DNA of 7,586 nt, taken from positions 1 to 7,586 of the forward strand of contig JAUVAE010000028.1 in NCBI GenBank assembly GCA_030591905.1. The letters are read 5' to 3'. Under the pieces are notes generated by a model. That model had not been told where the DNA came from and did no database searches. It saw only the letters and a program-made list of their open reading frames with translations. Position numbers and translations under genes: made by a program. The stretch is from Candidatus Komeilibacteria bacterium (GTDB lineage Bacteria > Patescibacteriota > Patescibacteriia > UBA1558 > S5-K13). How positions within the stretch are numbered: the stretch's first letter is position 1; the number at the start of each line of letters is the position of its first letter. Of the stretch, positions 5,753-7,586 are shown piece after piece.

Positions 5753-5836
5753 TTTGTCATTTCGACCGAAGTGGAGAAATCTTTTACTTCAACGCTATTT
5801 AAAATAAAGATTTATCGGTAAACTCGAAATGACAAA
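5753..5836. repeat. Imperfect palindromic element, GTCATTTCGA type, between rlmH and the IMPase gene
   Basis: Outer arms TTTGTCATTTCGA (5753-5765) and TCGAAATGACAAA (5824-5836) are perfect 13-base inverse copies. Within them ACCGA (5765-5769) can pair with TCGGT (5815-5819), and AAATCTTT (5777-5784) with AAAGATTT (5806-5813). The result is a long imperfect hairpin with a loop of about 20 bases. It starts eight bases after the rlmH stop. No T-run follows on either strand. The sequence resembles dispersed repeats of the form GTCATTTCGA...GAGAAATCT that I know from many bacterial genomes, so a MITE- or REP-like mobile repeat is the likely identity. Copy number in this genome is unknown. Confidence 0.65.
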
Positions 5837-5890
5837 GTAGATGGTGATTTATTTAACAAAAAAGAAAAATAATAAATAATATTCAAGAAA

Positions 5891-6664
5891 ATGAACAAGT
5901 ATCAAGAAGTAGCAGCTAGAGCTGCTAAAAAATCAGGAAAGATTTTAATTAAAAAATATGAACAATTCGATCGGGCAGATACTAAATTAAAATCAGCTCA
6001 TGAAATTGTTACTAAATATGATATTCTTTCTGAAAAAATAATTTTAAGTGAAATTAAAAAGAATTTTCCTGAACATGCTATTTTCTCTGAAGAAAAAGGG
6101 AGTAATAATAAAAAGTCAGATTATTTATGGTTAGTAGATCCAATTGATGGTACTACTAATTTCTCTATGCATAATCCTATTTGGTCAATATCTATTGCTT
6201 TAGCTTATCAAGGGGAAATTATTATGGGATTAGTTTATGCTCCTATTTTAAAGGAATTATTTTCAGTTTCCAAAGGAAAAGGTGCTTTTTTAAACAACAA
6301 AAAAATTAAAGTTTCTAATATAAAATCTGGTAAAATATTAAATACCTTTTGTCATGGCAATAAAATAAAAGATATAAAAAGAGCAATTAAATATTATACT
6401 AAACAAAAATTAAATCATTTAGATTGTCGGCAATTAGGTAGTGCTGCTATAGAATTATCTTATGTGGCTAGCGGTCGAATAGAATCAATTGCTATTCCCG
6501 GAGTTAATTCTTATGATGTCGGAGCTGGAGTTTTAATGGTAAGAGAAGCAGGAGGAAAAGTTACAGATTTTAAAGGAAATAAATGGGATTTGAAAAGTAG
6601 AGATATTTTAGCAAGTAATAAAAAAGTTCATAATATTTTATTAAAAAATCTTAAAAATATTTGA
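5891..6664 (+). CDS. Inositol-monophosphatase-family phosphatase (SuhB/IMPase-like)
   Basis: This is a Mg-dependent, Li-sensitive-fold phosphatase of the IMPase/FBPase superfamily. The metal-binding signature is intact: FSEEKG (65-70), WLVDPIDGTTNF (80-91, with Asp83 and Asp86) and the C-terminal Asp209 in a YDVGAGVLMVREAGG segment. The last normally reads Trp-Asp, so Tyr replaces Trp here. CRQLGSAAIELSYVASGRIES (179-199) matches the conserved substrate-side segment. At 257 residues the length is typical. Possible substrates are inositol phosphates, 3'-phosphoadenosine phosphate, histidinol phosphate or fructose bisphosphate, and motifs alone do not choose among them. SuhB also has a role in rRNA transcription in E. 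coli, but assigning that here would be a guess. The gene has no clear SD and ends in TGA, so UGA is a stop codon in this genome. It lies 145 bases after rlmH. Confidence 0.92.
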   Translation: MNKYQEVAARAAKKSGKILIKKYEQFDRADTKLKSAHEIVTKYDILSEKIILSEIKKNFPEHAIFSEEKGSNNKKSDYLWLVDPIDGTTNFSMHNPIWSISIALAYQGEIIMGLVYAPILKELFSVSKGKGAFLNNKKIKVSNIKSGKILNTFCHGNKIKDIKRAIKYYTKQKLNHLDCRQLGSAAIELSYVASGRIESIAIPGVNSYDVGAGVLMVREAGGKVTDFKGNKWDLKSRDILASNKKVHNILLKNLKNI

Positions 6665-6703
6665 TAAATTTCTTGCTATATTCATGGACAAAATTGTAAT
6701 ATT

Positions 6704-6746
6704 TTGCTACACTAAATTGTGTAAAACTATAGTATAGCTATAGTTT
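6704..6746 (+). promoter_or_regulatory. Probable promoter with an overlapping palindrome upstream of the GCS2 gene
   Basis: TTGCTA (6704-6709) and TATAGT (6728-6733) are 18 bases apart and match four and five of six consensus positions. The -10 lies in a perfect inverted repeat: AAACTATAG (6724-6732) and CTATAGTTT (6738-6746) around five bases. A second TATAGT sits in the right arm (6739-6744). The palindrome could be an operator over the -10, or simply an AT-rich stem in the leader. Confidence 0.45.
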
Positions 6747-6767
6747 ATTTAATTAATATATTAGATT

Positions 6768-7586
6768 ATGACCAGCTTAAAAGCAAAAGATATTGGGTCT
6801 TCTGTTAGTAAGTCTGTAAAAACCGTCACCAAATCTGTTGATAAAGTTACTAAATCAATAACTCGTTCTTTGCATCCTAAAAAAAGAAATTTAAAAAAGT
6901 TAACTATTGGATTAGAGGCTGAGTTTTTCATTTTAGATAAAAAAGGTAAAATAGTTGATAAAGCAGATTTGATATTGAAAAAATTAAATAAAAAACATAA
7001 AGGCCTTGGGTCTGAAATAGTAAAAGAAGTTGGTAAATCAATGATAGAAGTTGGTTCTTATCCTTGTGAATCTAGTATTGATACTATGCAATCTTTGATT
7101 AAAAATATTAAAACCTTAATTTATACAGCCGATGAAGAAGGTCTTAGACTGTGCCCCTTAGGAACTTATCCAGGTAAATTTACTCCAAAAATTAGAACTG
7201 ATGATAGATACAAAACTAAAGAAACACTAATAGGCAAAAAAAGATTTGTAAAATCAGGTACAGCTTGTGGTTTTCACTTACATTCTGAACTTCCTTGGGG
7301 AGTTTTTGATAAAAAGAAATTAAGATTAAAGAAATTAATTAATTCTAAAAATAAAGAATCATTAGTTAATGCTTACAATTTTTTAATTGCTGCTGACCCA
7401 GCTATTACAACTTTTATGCAATCTTCTCCTTTTTATCAAGGAAAATATCTCGGAAAAGATTCCAGAATGCTTATTTATAGGGGAAGTCAAGAATTGGAAT
7501 ATCCCGATGCTTTATATTATAATTATCCTCAATTTGGCGGATTGCCTTCTTATAAACATACAGGTACTAATATAATTAATCTCATA
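6768..7586 (+). CDS. GCS2-family glutamate-cysteine ligase-like carboxylate-amine ligase, 3' truncated by window
   Basis: The frame is open from ATG 6768 to the window end (273 codons, no stop). An in-frame TAG at 6762-6764 fixes the start. GCS2 enzymes use ATP to join a carboxylate, typically the gamma-carboxyl of glutamate, to an amine. The sequence shows TIGLEAEFF (46-54), with Glu50 and Glu52 in the position of the metal/ATP-binding glutamates, then KEVGKSMIEVGSYP (86-99), a CPLGTYPG segment (129-136) and SGTACGFHLHSELPWG (163-178). These support the family, but the true substrate is uncertain and many members are labelled YbdK-like without proof. Residues 11-33 form a repetitive Ser/Thr/Val/Lys stretch ahead of the catalytic domain, which is unusual. 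No SD is present. A promoter-like palindrome precedes the gene. Confidence 0.85.
   Translation, partial: MTSLKAKDIGSSVSKSVKTVTKSVDKVTKSITRSLHPKKRNLKKLTIGLEAEFFILDKKGKIVDKADLILKKLNKKHKGLGSEIVKEVGKSMIEVGSYPCESSIDTMQSLIKNIKTLIYTADEEGLRLCPLGTYPGKFTPKIRTDDRYKTKETLIGKKRFVKSGTACGFHLHSELPWGVFDKKKLRLKKLINSKNKESLVNAYNFLIAADPAITTFMQSSPFYQGKYLGKDSRMLIYRGSQELEYPDALYYNYPQFGGLPSYKHTGTNIINLI

Noticed and set aside
6662..6664. UGA read as glycine (code 25)
   Set aside because: The IMPase-family protein has its normal length when UGA is a stop, and no in-frame UGA interrupts any recognised gene.
7387..7575. 62-codon plus-strand ORF
   Set aside because: It is an out-of-frame shadow of the GCS2 gene, whose frame is open throughout and carries family motifs.

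Overview
This AT-rich window (roughly 30% GC by eye) most resembles a Candidate Phyla Radiation (Patescibacteria) bacterium or a similar small-genome lineage. That is an inference from low GC, tight gene packing, many genes without a Shine-Dalgarno (SD) site, and the gene types: a bacterial PIF1-type helicase, an MTH1-like Nudix hydrolase, RlmH, and a GCS2-type ligase. UGA ends the inositol-monophosphatase-family gene, so the stop-codon-reassigned code 25 of Gracilibacteria and Absconditabacteria is unlikely.

Left part (1-2118). The 3' end of a PIF1/RecD-like helicase gene meets a convergent 430-codon gene of unknown function. A bidirectional hairpin terminator lies between them. The unknown gene has a well-formed promoter and a strong SD. 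It also has an unlisted 27-codon upstream ORF, with its own strong SD, that overlaps its start in another frame.

Middle (2119-2930). Two small membrane-protein genes, of 2 and about 4 predicted transmembrane segments, each have a strong SD, a -35-like upstream element and their own hairpin-plus-T-run terminator.

Right part (2931-7586). All genes run on the + strand: a cysteine-rich lipoprotein, an MTH1-like 8-oxo-purine nucleotide hydrolase, a SpoU/TrmH-family RNA 2'-O-methyltransferase, RlmH, an inositol-monophosphatase-family enzyme, and the 5' part of a GCS2 carboxylate-amine ligase cut by the window end. None has a convincing accessible SD and no canonical terminator is visible among them. 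The spacers instead hold large inverted repeats. One spans the Nudix stop codon and includes the only SD-like bases of the methyltransferase gene. Two look like dispersed palindromic elements.

No defence system, CRISPR array, tRNA, rRNA or transposase was found. The least explained items are the 430-codon orphan with its overlapping leader ORF, the hairpin at 4341-4384, and the two palindromic spacer elements.
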